Below, in pieces: positions 42,490 to 52,213 of a stretch of DNA of 64,000 nucleotides (positions within the stretch are counted from its first letter, which is position 1; each line of letters opens with the position of its first letter). The notes under the pieces are model-generated. The model was given only the letters and a program-made list of their open reading frames with translations. It was not told the DNA's origin and searched no databases. Source of the DNA: Luteibacter mycovicinus. GTDB taxonomy: Bacteria; Pseudomonadota; Gammaproteobacteria; Xanthomonadales; Rhodanobacteraceae. Location: assembly GCF_000745235.1 (NCBI RefSeq), contig NZ_JQNL01000001.1:1-64000 (forward strand), given 5' to 3'. Position numbers and translations under genes: made by a program.

Positions 42490-44100
42490 TCATACACGGC
42501 TACGCTCCGCGATGCGGTCACGGTGACCGGCATGTGGGGCCGGGCTGGGTGGTCGATGCTCAGCGCAAAGCTGCTCGACCAGTGCGCGATGATCCGGCAA
42601 GTCATCCAGCGCCCTCACCGCCGCCTGCTGAATCATCCCGAATTCCCGCCGCGCCGCCTCCACATCCGGATAGGCGCTTCGCATCGGCTCCAGATCGGTT
42701 CTGAACTCCATCCCGTACAAGATGTACTGCCAGCTGGAGGTCATGAACATCTCCAGGTCGCTGACGAAATCCAGCCGATGCGGCGGCCTCGTCTTCCACT
42801 TCTCCAGCTTCTCCCGCAGCGTCTGCGGGATGCTCGAAGGGTCGGCATTCTCAAGCCAGAAGGCCGAGTCGCGCCTCTGGCTCAGGCAGTAATGCATCTT
42901 GATGAAGTCGATGATCCGGTCATATCGCGCCACCATCATCTCGTTGTAGTGCCGTGCCGCGCTCTCCATGTCGTCGGTGTCGCCGGGCAACAAATGCGTG
43001 AGCAAATACGTCGCCAGCTCGATCAGGGCAATGCCGGTCGACTCCAGCGGCTCAACGAAGCCCCCGGCCAGGCCCACCGCGACGCAGTTCTTCCGCCAGT
43101 GCTCAGGCCGATACCCCGTCTCGAACTTGAGCTGCATGGCCCTTCCGCCCTTCCCTGCTTCACCCAGGTACTTCCGGAAGACCGCTTCGGCTCGCTCGTC
43201 ATCGGTATGCCGCGACGAATACACATACCCTACGCCACGCCGCTTCTGTAACCCGATATCCCAGATCCACCCCGCTTCCTGGGCGGTCGAGATGGTGTAA
43301 GAAGGAATCGGCGTATCGGGCGCGTCGTAAGGCACCTGCATCGCCACCGCACGGTCGGCGAACAACACATCCGCCCGACTACGGAACGGCGACTGCATCG
43401 CCCCGCCAATCAGCATCCCACGCAACCCGGTGCAGTCCACATACAGGTCCGCGGTGAGCTCGCCTTCTTCCTTCGTCACCACGCGCGCGATGGCACCGTG
43501 CTCGTCGAGCTCCGTACGCTCCACCGTCGCCGTATGCCGAACCACACCAAGCGTCTCCTGACCGTGCTCGGCCAGCACGCGTGCAAAGCACGCCGCATCG
43601 AAGTGGAAGGCGTGGTTCATCGGTCCTTGATAGTCCGCATCCTTAACGCGCTTGGGGGCACGCGAGTGATCGACCAGCGCGGTTTGCATCGACACCGCAT
43701 CGGCGAACGGCATCCCCGCCGGCGCGGCGCCGAGCAGCCAGTACGGCAACAACTCGGGACCGCCCGGCCGCTGACTGGGCGCATTGAACGGATGAAAGAA
43801 ATGATCCGCACCCGGCGCACCCGGCGGCCGTACCCAGTGCCGGTAGTGGATGCCTTGCTTGTACGTCGCGGTGGCGCCGACCAGAAAACGTCGCTCGTCG
43901 AGGCCGATGGCGGCCAGCGTTCCGCGTATGGACGGGAACGTGGCCTCCCCTACCCCAAGCAGGCCAATGTCCGGCGATTCCACGAGGTGCACCTGCACAC
44001 TTCGCGGATCGACCGCGTTGACCGCCCTGGCCAGGTAGCACGCGGTCAGCCAACCCGCGGTGCCACCCCCGACGACCAGCACCTTCTTCAGACGCGCCAT
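42490..44100 (-). CDS. Flavin-dependent tryptophan halogenase family protein
   Basis: A 536-aa protein, GGGAGA upstream. FAD loop KKVLVVGGGTAGWLTACYLA, a conserved lysine in TATYKQGIHYRHW, and GWIWDIGLQKRRG in the place of the W-x-W-x-I-P signature. Members of this subgroup sit beside TonB receptors in carbohydrate loci of Xanthomonadales and Caulobacterales, as here (25 bp after the TonB gene). Halogenation of a free amino acid is doubtful in that setting; a true substrate is unknown. Confidence 0.8.
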   Translation of the reverse strand: MARLKKVLVVGGGTAGWLTACYLARAVNAVDPRSVQVHLVESPDIGLLGVGEATFPSIRGTLAAIGLDERRFLVGATATYKQGIHYRHWVRPPGAPGADHFFHPFNAPSQRPGGPELLPYWLLGAAPAGMPFADAVSMQTALVDHSRAPKRVKDADYQGPMNHAFHFDAACFARVLAEHGQETLGVVRHTATVERTELDEHGAIARVVTKEEGELTADLYVDCTGLRGMLIGGAMQSPFRSRADVLFADRAVAMQVPYDAPDTPIPSYTISTAQEAGWIWDIGLQKRRGVGYVYSSRHTDDERAEAVFRKYLGEAGKGGRAMQLKFETGYRPEHWRKNCVAVGLAGGFVEPLESTGIALIELATYLLTHLLPGDTDDMESAARHYNEMMVARYDRIIDFIKMHYCLSQRRDSAFWLENADPSSIPQTLREKLEKWKTRPPHRLDFVSDLEMFMTSSWQYILYGMEFRTDLEPMRSAYPDVEAARREFGMIQQAAVRALDDLPDHRALVEQLCAEHRPPSPAPHAGHRDRIAERSRV

Positions 44101-44124
44101 GCTGTCTCCCTGCCTTTCAGCCCG

Positions 44125-46563
44125 TCAGAGCCAGACGCCAAGCTGCAGGCCGTACGTGCGCGGCGCGAGGTACTGCGACACGTACTGCAACGAACCGTCG
44201 GCCATGGTGAAGCGGCCTGCGCTGGTCCGGATACGCCCATCGGACACGTTCTGCACGTATGCGTTGACCCACCATTTGTCACCCGGCTCGCTGTAACGCA
44301 GGGACACGTCGCCGCGCGTATACGCCTTTTGCTTGTCGCCCGCGCCCAGGTTGAAGTAGCTCAACCACTGTGCGCTCTGGTACTGCGCGCTCAGGCGTGG
44401 CGTGAGGCGCCCGCCATTGCCGAGCTGAAAGTCGTGCTCGTAGATGGCGGTGAGCGACACCTTCGGCGCGTGAGGCAGATCGTTACCGGTGACGTCCGCG
44501 CAGTTCGCGAGGTTCGACTCGGGCGGGCACGCCGGCAGACCCTGATAGTCGTTGGAACCGGCGTAGATCAGCTTGCCGAGCTCTTTCTTGGTAATGGACG
44601 AGAAGATCAGATTGAAGCGATCGCCCTTCTGCTGGTACGCCAGCTCCGACTCGAAGCCGATGACCTTGGTGCTGCCGCCCACGTTTGAGAAGCCCAGGCC
44701 GTGGTTGCCGTCCGGATAGACGATGGGCGCGGACAGCTGGAAGTTCTTGAAGTCTTCGTAATAGACCGCCGAATTCCAGGTCATGTGGCCGTCGAGGAAG
44801 ACGAACTTGGCACCGACTTCGTAGTTGGTCAGCGTCTCGGGTTTGTACAGCGTGCCCGCGTCCTGCGTGCCGCCGGATTTATAGCCGGTGGACACGCTGG
44901 CGTAAGCCAGGCCGTTCTCGCTCACGTCGGTATCCAGGCGAACCAGCCACGTCGGCTTGCCCTTGCTGTACTTGGCCGTGTTCCGCTGCGAGACGCTGAA
45001 ACCGTTCGACGGATCCGGATACACGTCCGGCGAGATCGGCACCTGCGGCACGGTCGGATCGTATGCCCAGCCCCAGTTGACGCCGCCCTTGTTCTCCTTG
45101 TCGTCATGCGACCAGCGCGCGCCGCCGGTGAGGCGCCAGTGGTCGCTGAGATGCCAGGTAGCCTGACCGAACAGCGCATACGACTCCACGGTTTCCTTCG
45201 GCTGGATGAAGGACCCCTGCCAGCTCACCGTGCCGTAGCGCGTGCCATTCATGATGGGGATGTCGAAGCGGATGTCGTTGTCTTCGTAGCCGTAGTACGC
45301 ACCGAGAATCCAGTCCACGGTCTGTGGACCGGTGGACTTCAGGTTGATTTCCTGACTCCAGTTCTTGTAGCCCGAGCTGTTGGTGCGGTCGTCCTGGTAG
45401 ACGCCGTTGGTGGTGAAGCTGGTGGGCACGCTGACACCGACGTCCTGATCGAAGTCGCTCTTGCCGGAGTAATGGTTGTAGCCGGCGATGTAGCTGAGCT
45501 GCATGCCGTCGCTGATGTTCCAGTCCATGCGGCTGCGCACGGTGTTGGACGTGCGATGCAGATACGGTGCGGTATCGATCAGCGCCGACCAGAAGTCCTG
45601 ACCCTGACGTGGTGTCTGCATCAGGCTCATGCTGGGCGTGCCGCGGTCGACGAAGTACTCGTACGACAGGTTCCACTTGAACGCCTCGCTGGGTTGCCAC
45701 AGCGCGCTGACGCGTGCCGCGGACTGATCCTGTGCGTTGTACTTGTCGCCACCCTGGACATACTGGCCCGGATCGATCGGCTTGAACCCGGCCAGCGTGC
45801 CGCCCGAGGCGGACGAAGCCAGATACGCCTGTTGCTGGTCCGCGACGCTGGGCAGCTGACCTGACGGCTTCTGGTAATCGACGTAGCCGTCGTGCTGCTC
45901 GTGCACCACGGCGACACGCATCGCGAAGGTGTCGCTGATCGGCAGATTGAAGGCGGCACGCGAGCCGAACTGGTGGAAGTTGCCCCCGCCCACCTGGGCA
46001 TTGCCATAGAAGCCCGCACCGATCTCCGGTTTGGCCGTCTGGAAGCTGATGGCACCGGCGGTGGAATTGCGACCCCACAGGGTGCCCTGGGGACCGCGCA
46101 GCACTTCCACGCCATCCATATCCAGCAGCAGGCCCGAGGCGGCTTCGGCACGCGGCGCGTATACGCCGTCGACGAAGGTGGCGACTTCGGGGTCGGCATA
46201 CTCGGTCTTGGCGCTGTCGTTGCCGATGCCGCGCAAGGTGAGTGTCACGACACCATGGTCACCCTGCGAGGTGCCTTGCAGGCCGGGCACGAGCTTGGTC
46301 AGGTCCTGGACCGTCATGACCCGCTCGCGATCGAGTGTGTCGACGGCGATCGCGGTCACGGCCACCGGCGTTTTCTGCAACGGCGTATCGCGCTTGGTTG
46401 CGGATACCGAGACGGCATCCAGGTTCTGGATCTTCTTGTCCGCGGCCTCGGGATTTCTGGGCGGTGGGTTCTGTGCCGTGGCGTCCTGATCCGCCGCTAG
46501 CAGCGTACCCGGCGCGAACGCGAGTGACATGGCGACATACATCAACTTGTGACGCAGGTTCAT
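44125..46563 (-). CDS. TonB-dependent outer-membrane receptor
   Basis: An 812-aa protein from ATG 46563 (GGGAGAG). Signal peptide (KLMYVAMSLAFAPGTLLAAD), an early segment possibly serving as TonB box (DAVSVSATKRDTPL), plug domain blocks (VMTVQDLTKLVPGLQGTSQG, DGVEVLRGPQGTLWGRNSTA) and a long beta-barrel ending in aromatic residues (YGLQLGVWL). With GH3 and MFS genes alongside it probably imports oligosaccharides. The 14-bp palindrome at 46659-46672 upstream indicates LacI control. Confidence 0.9.
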   Translation of the reverse strand: MNLRHKLMYVAMSLAFAPGTLLAADQDATAQNPPPRNPEAADKKIQNLDAVSVSATKRDTPLQKTPVAVTAIAVDTLDRERVMTVQDLTKLVPGLQGTSQGDHGVVTLTLRGIGNDSAKTEYADPEVATFVDGVYAPRAEAASGLLLDMDGVEVLRGPQGTLWGRNSTAGAISFQTAKPEIGAGFYGNAQVGGGNFHQFGSRAAFNLPISDTFAMRVAVVHEQHDGYVDYQKPSGQLPSVADQQQAYLASSASGGTLAGFKPIDPGQYVQGGDKYNAQDQSAARVSALWQPSEAFKWNLSYEYFVDRGTPSMSLMQTPRQGQDFWSALIDTAPYLHRTSNTVRSRMDWNISDGMQLSYIAGYNHYSGKSDFDQDVGVSVPTSFTTNGVYQDDRTNSSGYKNWSQEINLKSTGPQTVDWILGAYYGYEDNDIRFDIPIMNGTRYGTVSWQGSFIQPKETVESYALFGQATWHLSDHWRLTGGARWSHDDKENKGGVNWGWAYDPTVPQVPISPDVYPDPSNGFSVSQRNTAKYSKGKPTWLVRLDTDVSENGLAYASVSTGYKSGGTQDAGTLYKPETLTNYEVGAKFVFLDGHMTWNSAVYYEDFKNFQLSAPIVYPDGNHGLGFSNVGGSTKVIGFESELAYQQKGDRFNLIFSSITKKELGKLIYAGSNDYQGLPACPPESNLANCADVTGNDLPHAPKVSLTAIYEHDFQLGNGGRLTPRLSAQYQSAQWLSYFNLGAGDKQKAYTRGDVSLRYSEPGDKWWVNAYVQNVSDGRIRTSAGRFTMADGSLQYVSQYLAPRTYGLQLGVWL

Positions 46564-46657
46564 CTGACTCTCCCTCGATGATTCGGATCTGTGTGGTCCG
46601 TCTCGGACGACGGCCATGACACGATTTCCCCACTCCCCTTGCGCGCCGTCATTTAAG

Positions 46658-46673
46658 ATGACAGCGCTGTCAT
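46658..46673. promoter_or_regulatory. LacI-type operator upstream of the TonB receptor
   Basis: ATGACAGCGCTGTCAT, a perfect 16-bp palindrome 95 bp before the receptor start. Its inner 14 bp recur exactly at 49385. Confidence 0.7.
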
Positions 46674-46755
46674 TGCTGGATAGTAGAACTCTCTCGCAAT
46701 GAATGCTTGCTGCGTGGCAGCAAGCCGACAAGGCACTTAAGAACGTCTTGCAGGG

Positions 46756-49326
46756 TCACGGCGCGGCGCCATGACCCGGACACGTCAACGTACGGTCCGC
46801 TACCGTGCCCAGCGACACCTCGGCGATAGCGATCCGCCCCGCGCTGTGGCTGGACCATTCAAAGGGACGGTCCACCTTGCTCATGTTCGCGCCGGCATCG
46901 CGGAAGCATTTCAACGGAATGCCGACGCGAAGCCACTCCCCCTTGGGCAGCGCGGCCAGCTGGCTCCCGACGGGCACCGAGCCGACGCATCCGGTTCCGC
47001 AGCCGATGGCGACGCTCGACGTATCATCCGCTGAGACGGCATCGATCTTGAGCATCGTCACCAGCAGCACGTCGCCATTGGTTTCACGATCCACATCGAG
47101 TGGCGTCGGCGCCACCAAAGCGACGCTCGCGTCACGTGAACCCTTACCGGACCAGCTGAAGCTTCGCGCATCTTCCTGTGCCTTGAAGTCGAGCGCAGCG
47201 ACATGCAGGCTGTCGTCCGCCGTGGCGGCGGGTGTGGCTTTGACATCGGAGGTCGCTCCATCCGCGCCGGTCAGACGCACCACGAAATCCTGGGCCGGCT
47301 TTCCTCGAGTGAAGTAGACGCCGGCTTGGGCCGAGCTGAGGGCCAGCCCCGGGTTCTCGGGCAGCTTGCCGGTCGTGCCACCAGCGGCATACGTCAGCCC
47401 GAAGCCGTAAGGGAACTGCGGACGGTCACCCTTTGCGATCGCGCCGGGAATCTGCAGCGCATTACGCGGCCAGGCATAGGCAAGCTTGCCGTGAAAGTCA
47501 TGGGCGACAGATCCTTCGCGGGTACGCAGCAGCACATCGGCGATACCCTCGCCTTCGCTGCCCGGTAGCCACGCGACCACGAACGCGTCGGCGGCATTGA
47601 TTTCGCGGTTCATCCAGAGCGGGCGGCCGGTGAGGAACACGGCAACCACGGGCACGCCTTGTCCGCGCAGTTTGCGAAGCAGATCCAGGTCGCGATCGTT
47701 GCCGGGACGGTACGCGAGGTTCGGCAGGTCGCCCTGGAACTCGGCATAAGGATCCTCGCCGAATACCACGATGGCGACGTCCGGCTTCTGCGCGTAGTTA
47801 CCGTCGACGGACAGTTCGGCGCTACCGCCGGCCGCTTCCACCTGTGCGCGAAGGCCGGCCCATACGGATGTGGCGCCCGGGAAATTGGCATTCGTCAGAC
47901 CCGTTCCCTGCCAGGTGAGTGTCCAGCCACCGTTTTGCCGGGAGATGTCGTCGGCGCCTTCGCCAGCGACCAGGACCCGCTTGCGCGGGTCGATGGGCAG
48001 CACGCCATCGTTCTTCAGCAACACCAGCGCCTCGCGCACGGCACGGCGTGCCACGGCGCGGTGCGCCGGGCTTCCAACCACCTCGGCCGACTTTGCCGCC
48101 AAGGCGTTGGTGGACGGCAGTCCAGCCTCGAACATGCCGAGGCGCATCTTCACCCGCAGGATGCGAGTCACCGCGTCGTCGATGCGGCTCATCGGAATCA
48201 CGCCCGCCCTGGCCTCAGCCAGCGTGTTTTTATAGATACCTTTCCACGAGTCAGGCGCCTCGAGCATATCCAGCCCGGCGTTATACGCGGCGGCGCAATC
48301 CTCGTTGGTGCAGCCGGGTACCTGGCCGTGCGCGTTCCAGTCGCCGAGAACGATCCCATCGAAGCCCATGCGCTCCTTCAGCACGCCGGTGATCAGTGCC
48401 TTGTTGCCGGCCATCTTGACGCCGTTCCAGCTCGAGAACGAAACCATCACCACCTGAACGCCCGCCTTGATCGCAGGCGGATAGCCGGCACCGTGGATGT
48501 CACGCAGCGTCGCCTCGCTGATCCGTGCGTCGCCCTGATCTCTGCCATCGTGCGTACCGCCGTCACCGAGGAAGTGCTTGGCGGTGGCGATGACATGCCC
48601 GGCATCCAGGAATGACGGCGTACCTGGCTTGCCTTCCAGCCCTTCAACGACCGCCGCGGCGTATGCCGCGACTATCTCGGGGTTCTGCGAATAGCCTTCG
48701 TACGAGCGCCCCCAGCGCACATCCTGCGGCACGGTGAGTGTGGGCGCGAACGTCCAGCCGATGCCGCTGGCACGCAGCTCCTGCGCCGTGACCTCACCGA
48801 TGTCGTGAATCAGTTGCGGATCGCGGGTGGCGCCGAGCCCGGAATTCTGCGGAAACAGCGTGCTGCCGACGAGATTGTTGTGCCCGTGCACGGCGTCGAT
48901 GCCGAACAGCACCGGGATGGCCTTGCCTCCCCGCGACGTGTCCATCGACGCACGGTAGAACGCATCGGCCAGCGCCTGCCATTGCGTGGCCACGGGAAAC
49001 GGCTGCCCCGGTGGCTTGGAATTACCGCCTGCCAGGACCGAGCCCAGTCGATACTCGCGTACATCGTCCGGCGTGACGTACTTGATGTCGGCCTGGATCA
49101 TCTGGCCGACCTTTTCTTCCACCGTCATTGTCCGCAGCAGCGCATGGATACGGGCTTCGAGCGCGGGATCGGGCGGGAGCGGCGAAGCACCCTTCGGCCA
49201 CTGTTCGGGATGGACGGCGGCGGCGTCGCCCGCCATGGCGGGAATGGCAGACAACAAGGCCCCGGCAAGGGAAAGCGCTACGGGCAAGCGTCGCGATAAC
49301 AGACCCAACGACTGCAGCAATGGCAC
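46756..49326 (-). CDS. Exported GH3 beta-glucosidase/exo-glucan glucohydrolase
   Basis: An 856-aa protein with signal peptide (PVALSLAGALLSAIPAMAGD). The GH3 N-terminal barrel carries KHFLGDGGTHDG (about 250-261) and the nucleophile Asp-329 in VLGDWNAHGQ. The second domain has RAVREALVLLKNDGVLPIDP and EGIADVL. A C-terminal extension (about 690-856) resembles the ExoP-type beta-sandwich. Releases glucose from beta-glucans or cello-oligosaccharides in the periplasm or outside. Long for the family because of the extra domain. Confidence 0.9.
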   Translation of the reverse strand: MPLLQSLGLLSRRLPVALSLAGALLSAIPAMAGDAAAVHPEQWPKGASPLPPDPALEARIHALLRTMTVEEKVGQMIQADIKYVTPDDVREYRLGSVLAGGNSKPPGQPFPVATQWQALADAFYRASMDTSRGGKAIPVLFGIDAVHGHNNLVGSTLFPQNSGLGATRDPQLIHDIGEVTAQELRASGIGWTFAPTLTVPQDVRWGRSYEGYSQNPEIVAAYAAAVVEGLEGKPGTPSFLDAGHVIATAKHFLGDGGTHDGRDQGDARISEATLRDIHGAGYPPAIKAGVQVVMVSFSSWNGVKMAGNKALITGVLKERMGFDGIVLGDWNAHGQVPGCTNEDCAAAYNAGLDMLEAPDSWKGIYKNTLAEARAGVIPMSRIDDAVTRILRVKMRLGMFEAGLPSTNALAAKSAEVVGSPAHRAVARRAVREALVLLKNDGVLPIDPRKRVLVAGEGADDISRQNGGWTLTWQGTGLTNANFPGATSVWAGLRAQVEAAGGSAELSVDGNYAQKPDVAIVVFGEDPYAEFQGDLPNLAYRPGNDRDLDLLRKLRGQGVPVVAVFLTGRPLWMNREINAADAFVVAWLPGSEGEGIADVLLRTREGSVAHDFHGKLAYAWPRNALQIPGAIAKGDRPQFPYGFGLTYAAGGTTGKLPENPGLALSSAQAGVYFTRGKPAQDFVVRLTGADGATSDVKATPAATADDSLHVAALDFKAQEDARSFSWSGKGSRDASVALVAPTPLDVDRETNGDVLLVTMLKIDAVSADDTSSVAIGCGTGCVGSVPVGSQLAALPKGEWLRVGIPLKCFRDAGANMSKVDRPFEWSSHSAGRIAIAEVSLGTVADRTLTCPGHGAAP

Positions 49327-49383
49327 GAGAAGGCTCCATCCACGCGCACCGGCGGTACGCTTCCGAGGCGCATCGTGGCAGGA

Positions 49384-49399
49384 ATGACAGCGCTGTCAA
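49384..49399. promoter_or_regulatory. LacI-type operator upstream of the GH3 gene
   Basis: TGACAGCGCTGTCA (49385-49398), perfect palindrome 59 bp before the GH3 start and just downstream of the LacI gene end. Same sequence as the site at 46659. Confidence 0.7.
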
Positions 49400-49446
49400 T
49401 TTGCGATGCAGCATGGCACCGGCGCCGACCGGCGCCACGGGTCCAC

Positions 49447-50460
49447 TCAGGGAGCGAGGGCGGTGGAGCCTCGGATCTGCAGGGAAAACGGCATCTGGAC
49501 CAGCTTACCCGTGCCTCGGCCGCGCAACTCGGCCAGCAACTGCTCGGCCGCGATCCTGCCCATCTCGCGGCTCGGTTGCAGCACGGTGGTAAGGGCCGGC
49601 CACAGCTGACGCGACAGCGGCGTATCGTCGAAGCCGCAGACCGAGACGTCGTCAGGCACCTTGAGGCCGAACTCGCCCGCCGCCCACATCACACCGGTCG
49701 CCATATCGTCGTTGGCCGCGAACACCGCGGTCGGTCGGTCGGCGAGCGAGAACAGGTGGCGCGCCGCCTCCACGCCCGAGGCGAAGGTAAAGGCACCCTG
49801 CACCACCAGCGCCGGATCTTCGGGTAATCCGGCCGCCGCCATGGCATCACGGTAGCCTGCCAGGCGCCATCGACTGGCGCCATGATTCGCGATGCCGATC
49901 ACATGGGCGATCCGCGTGTGCCCGAGTTCAAGCAGATGGCCGACCATCGCACGCGCGGCGCTCTGCTCGTCCATCATCACGCCGAGGGTCTTGCTTCGCT
50001 TCACCGGCGACACCGCGGAAAAAGGAACGTCCGCCTCGCGCAGGCGTTTCAACAGCGGCGCGTATTCGGTAATGGGCGGCGTCAGCACCACCCCATCGGG
50101 GTGATGGTCGGAGATGAGTGTATCGAGGCGGCGGATGAAGTCGCTGTCGCGCATGCGCAGCGGTCGCACCATCATGCTGTAGCGATGCGCATCGCAGGCC
50201 TCGAGCACGCCGTCCTGGATCTCGGCCAGATACGTCGATGCCGGATTGTCGTTGTTGTCGTACAGCATCGCGACCAGGAACGAGCGGTTACCTGCCAGAC
50301 TGCGCGCCGACGGATGGGGGCGATAATCCATTTCCTCCATGGCGGCACGCACGCGCTCACGCGTGGCGTCAGTCACGTTGGCCTCGTCGTTGAGCACACG
50401 CGACACCGTCTTGGGCGATACGCCGGCTTTGCGCGCCACATCTTCGAGGCGTACCCGCAT
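49447..50460 (-). CDS. LacI-family repressor of the glucan locus
   Basis: A 337-aa protein from ATG 50460. HTH MRVRLEDVARKAGVSPKTVS at the very N-terminus, hinge (YRPHPSARSLAGNRSF), sensor core (DGVVLTPPITEYAPLLKRLR) closing DVSVCGFDDTPLSRQLWPAL. The in-frame 5' extension to 50763 overlaps the divergent MFS gene and is not used. It probably binds the TGACAGCGCTGTCA sites and is released by an oligosaccharide. Confidence 0.85.
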   Translation of the reverse strand: MRVRLEDVARKAGVSPKTVSRVLNDEANVTDATRERVRAAMEEMDYRPHPSARSLAGNRSFLVAMLYDNNDNPASTYLAEIQDGVLEACDAHRYSMMVRPLRMRDSDFIRRLDTLISDHHPDGVVLTPPITEYAPLLKRLREADVPFSAVSPVKRSKTLGVMMDEQSAARAMVGHLLELGHTRIAHVIGIANHGASRWRLAGYRDAMAAAGLPEDPALVVQGAFTFASGVEAARHLFSLADRPTAVFAANDDMATGVMWAAGEFGLKVPDDVSVCGFDDTPLSRQLWPALTTVLQPSREMGRIAAEQLLAELRGRGTGKLVQMPFSLQIRGSTALAP

Positions 50461-50621
50461 GGATTCTCCGCTGTCGTCACACTGTCCAACGACTATGCCG
50501 TCAGATCCCTCCTGTTTACAAGCGCAACATCCCGTGGCGATGCTGCGCCCGCAACATGCGGCCTGGCCCGGTCCATGACATAACGGTGACTGGAGAGAGA
50601 GACCCATGACCCGGAACGACC

Positions 50622-52154
50622 ATGCAGACCCGCTACGTGCGCGCTGAGCATATCCCTGACGGATGTGCCGGCTACGTACGGATGACGAAACGCTCCGCGC
50701 TTTCGTTCTGGCAGATCTGGAACATGTGCTTCGGCTTCCTCGGTCTCCAGTTCGGCCTCGCATTGCAGAACGCGAATGTCAGCCGGATATTCCAGACGCT
50801 GGGCGCGGACGTCAACGACATCCCCGCGCTATGGATCGCCGCGCCGCTGACGGGTCTGATCGTCCAACCCATCGTAGGTCACTACTCCGATCGCACCTGG
50901 AACCGGCTGGGCCGGCGTCGGCCATACTTCCTGGCGGGCGCGGTATTCGCTTCGCTGGGCCTGCTCTGGATGCCTAACGCCCCGGCCTTGTGGATAGCCG
51001 CCGGGCTGCTATGGATTCTGGATGCGTCGATCAACGTCTCGATGGAGCCGTTCCGTGCCCTGGTTGGGGACCAGCTGCCGACGAGGCAGGGTCCCGCGGG
51101 CTTCGCCATGCAGAGCTTCTTCATCGGTGCGGGGGCGGTGGTCGCTTCGCTGTTGCCCTGGGTACTCGCGCGCTTCGGCGTCGCCAATGTGGCGCCGCAG
51201 GGAGGCATTCCCGACACGGTGAAGTACGCCTTTTACGTCGGCGGCGCCGTGCTGCTCGGCGCCGTGCTCTGGACGATGCTGACCACTCGCGAGTACTCAC
51301 CCGCGCAGCTGCGCTCGTTCGCCGATGCCGTGCCTGAGCGGCCGCCGGTCGACGTGTCGGGCGCCGGCAGACCCGGTGCGCTCTTGCTGCTGGCAGGTGG
51401 CGTTGTCCTGGTTGCGATCAGGCACTTCTCGCTGGAGAAGGAGGTCTACCTCCTTGCGGGCGGACTGATCGTCTTCGGACTTCTGCTCAGCTGGCTCAGC
51501 CGGACGGGTAGCCGGGGCATGCTGCGCGAAATCACCGGCGATCTCTACGGCATGCCGGAGTCCATGCGGCGACTGGCGGGTGTGCAGTTGTTTTCGTGGT
51601 TCGCGCTGTTCGCGATGTGGATCTACGCCACGGCGGGCGTGACGCAGACGATGTACGGCACGGGCGACACCAGCTCGGCCGCGTACAACGAAGGCGCGAA
51701 CTGGGTGGGTGTGCTGTTCGCCGCGTATAACGGTTTCGGCGCCCTTGCGGCGGTCATCATCCCGCTGATGGTGCGCCGGTGGGGACTACGCATGAGTCAC
51801 GTGGTGAACCTGTGCCTTGGCGGTGCGGGACTGCTGTCATTCCTCTATATCCGCGATCCCCGCTGGCTGCTCGCGTCGATGGTCGGTGTCGGCTTCGCAT
51901 GGGCATCGATTCTGTCGCTGCCTTATGCGCTGCTGTCCGACCATTTGCCGACCGCGAAGATGGGCGTGTACATGGGCATCTTCAATTTCTTTATCGTGAT
52001 CCCGCAGGTGCTGGCGGCAAGCATCCTGGGGATGTTGCTGCGGCTGTGCTTTCACAACCAGCCGATCTGGGCACTGGGCATCGGCGGGATCAGTCTGGTG
52101 ATGGCGGCGTTGTGCACGCTCCATGTTCCGGAGCCGGAAGGGCGGGTTCAGTGA
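50622..52154 (+). CDS. MFS sugar transporter (SLC45/SUT-like)
   Basis: A 510-aa protein from ATG 50622; ATG 50682 (MTKRSALSFWQIWNMCFGFL), twenty codons in, is close to where relatives begin and may be the true start. About twelve helices. LQFGLALQNANVSRIFQTLG and PIVGHYSDRTWNRLGRRRPY are characteristic of this disaccharide transporter group. The strongest ribosome-binding site (GGAGAGAGAG) leads not to it but to an out-of-frame 13-codon ORF at 50606-50647. Partner of the GH3 and TonB genes; imports glucose or cellobiose-type sugars. Confidence 0.8.
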   Translation: MQTRYVRAEHIPDGCAGYVRMTKRSALSFWQIWNMCFGFLGLQFGLALQNANVSRIFQTLGADVNDIPALWIAAPLTGLIVQPIVGHYSDRTWNRLGRRRPYFLAGAVFASLGLLWMPNAPALWIAAGLLWILDASINVSMEPFRALVGDQLPTRQGPAGFAMQSFFIGAGAVVASLLPWVLARFGVANVAPQGGIPDTVKYAFYVGGAVLLGAVLWTMLTTREYSPAQLRSFADAVPERPPVDVSGAGRPGALLLLAGGVVLVAIRHFSLEKEVYLLAGGLIVFGLLLSWLSRTGSRGMLREITGDLYGMPESMRRLAGVQLFSWFALFAMWIYATAGVTQTMYGTGDTSSAAYNEGANWVGVLFAAYNGFGALAAVIIPLMVRRWGLRMSHVVNLCLGGAGLLSFLYIRDPRWLLASMVGVGFAWASILSLPYALLSDHLPTAKMGVYMGIFNFFIVIPQVLAASILGMLLRLCFHNQPIWALGIGGISLVMAALCTLHVPEPEGRVQ

Positions 52155-52213
52155 AGAGCCGCCTGTAGGAACGATCCCGCCTTCCAGTCCGTATGCTTCG
52201 CAACGCGTGGCGG

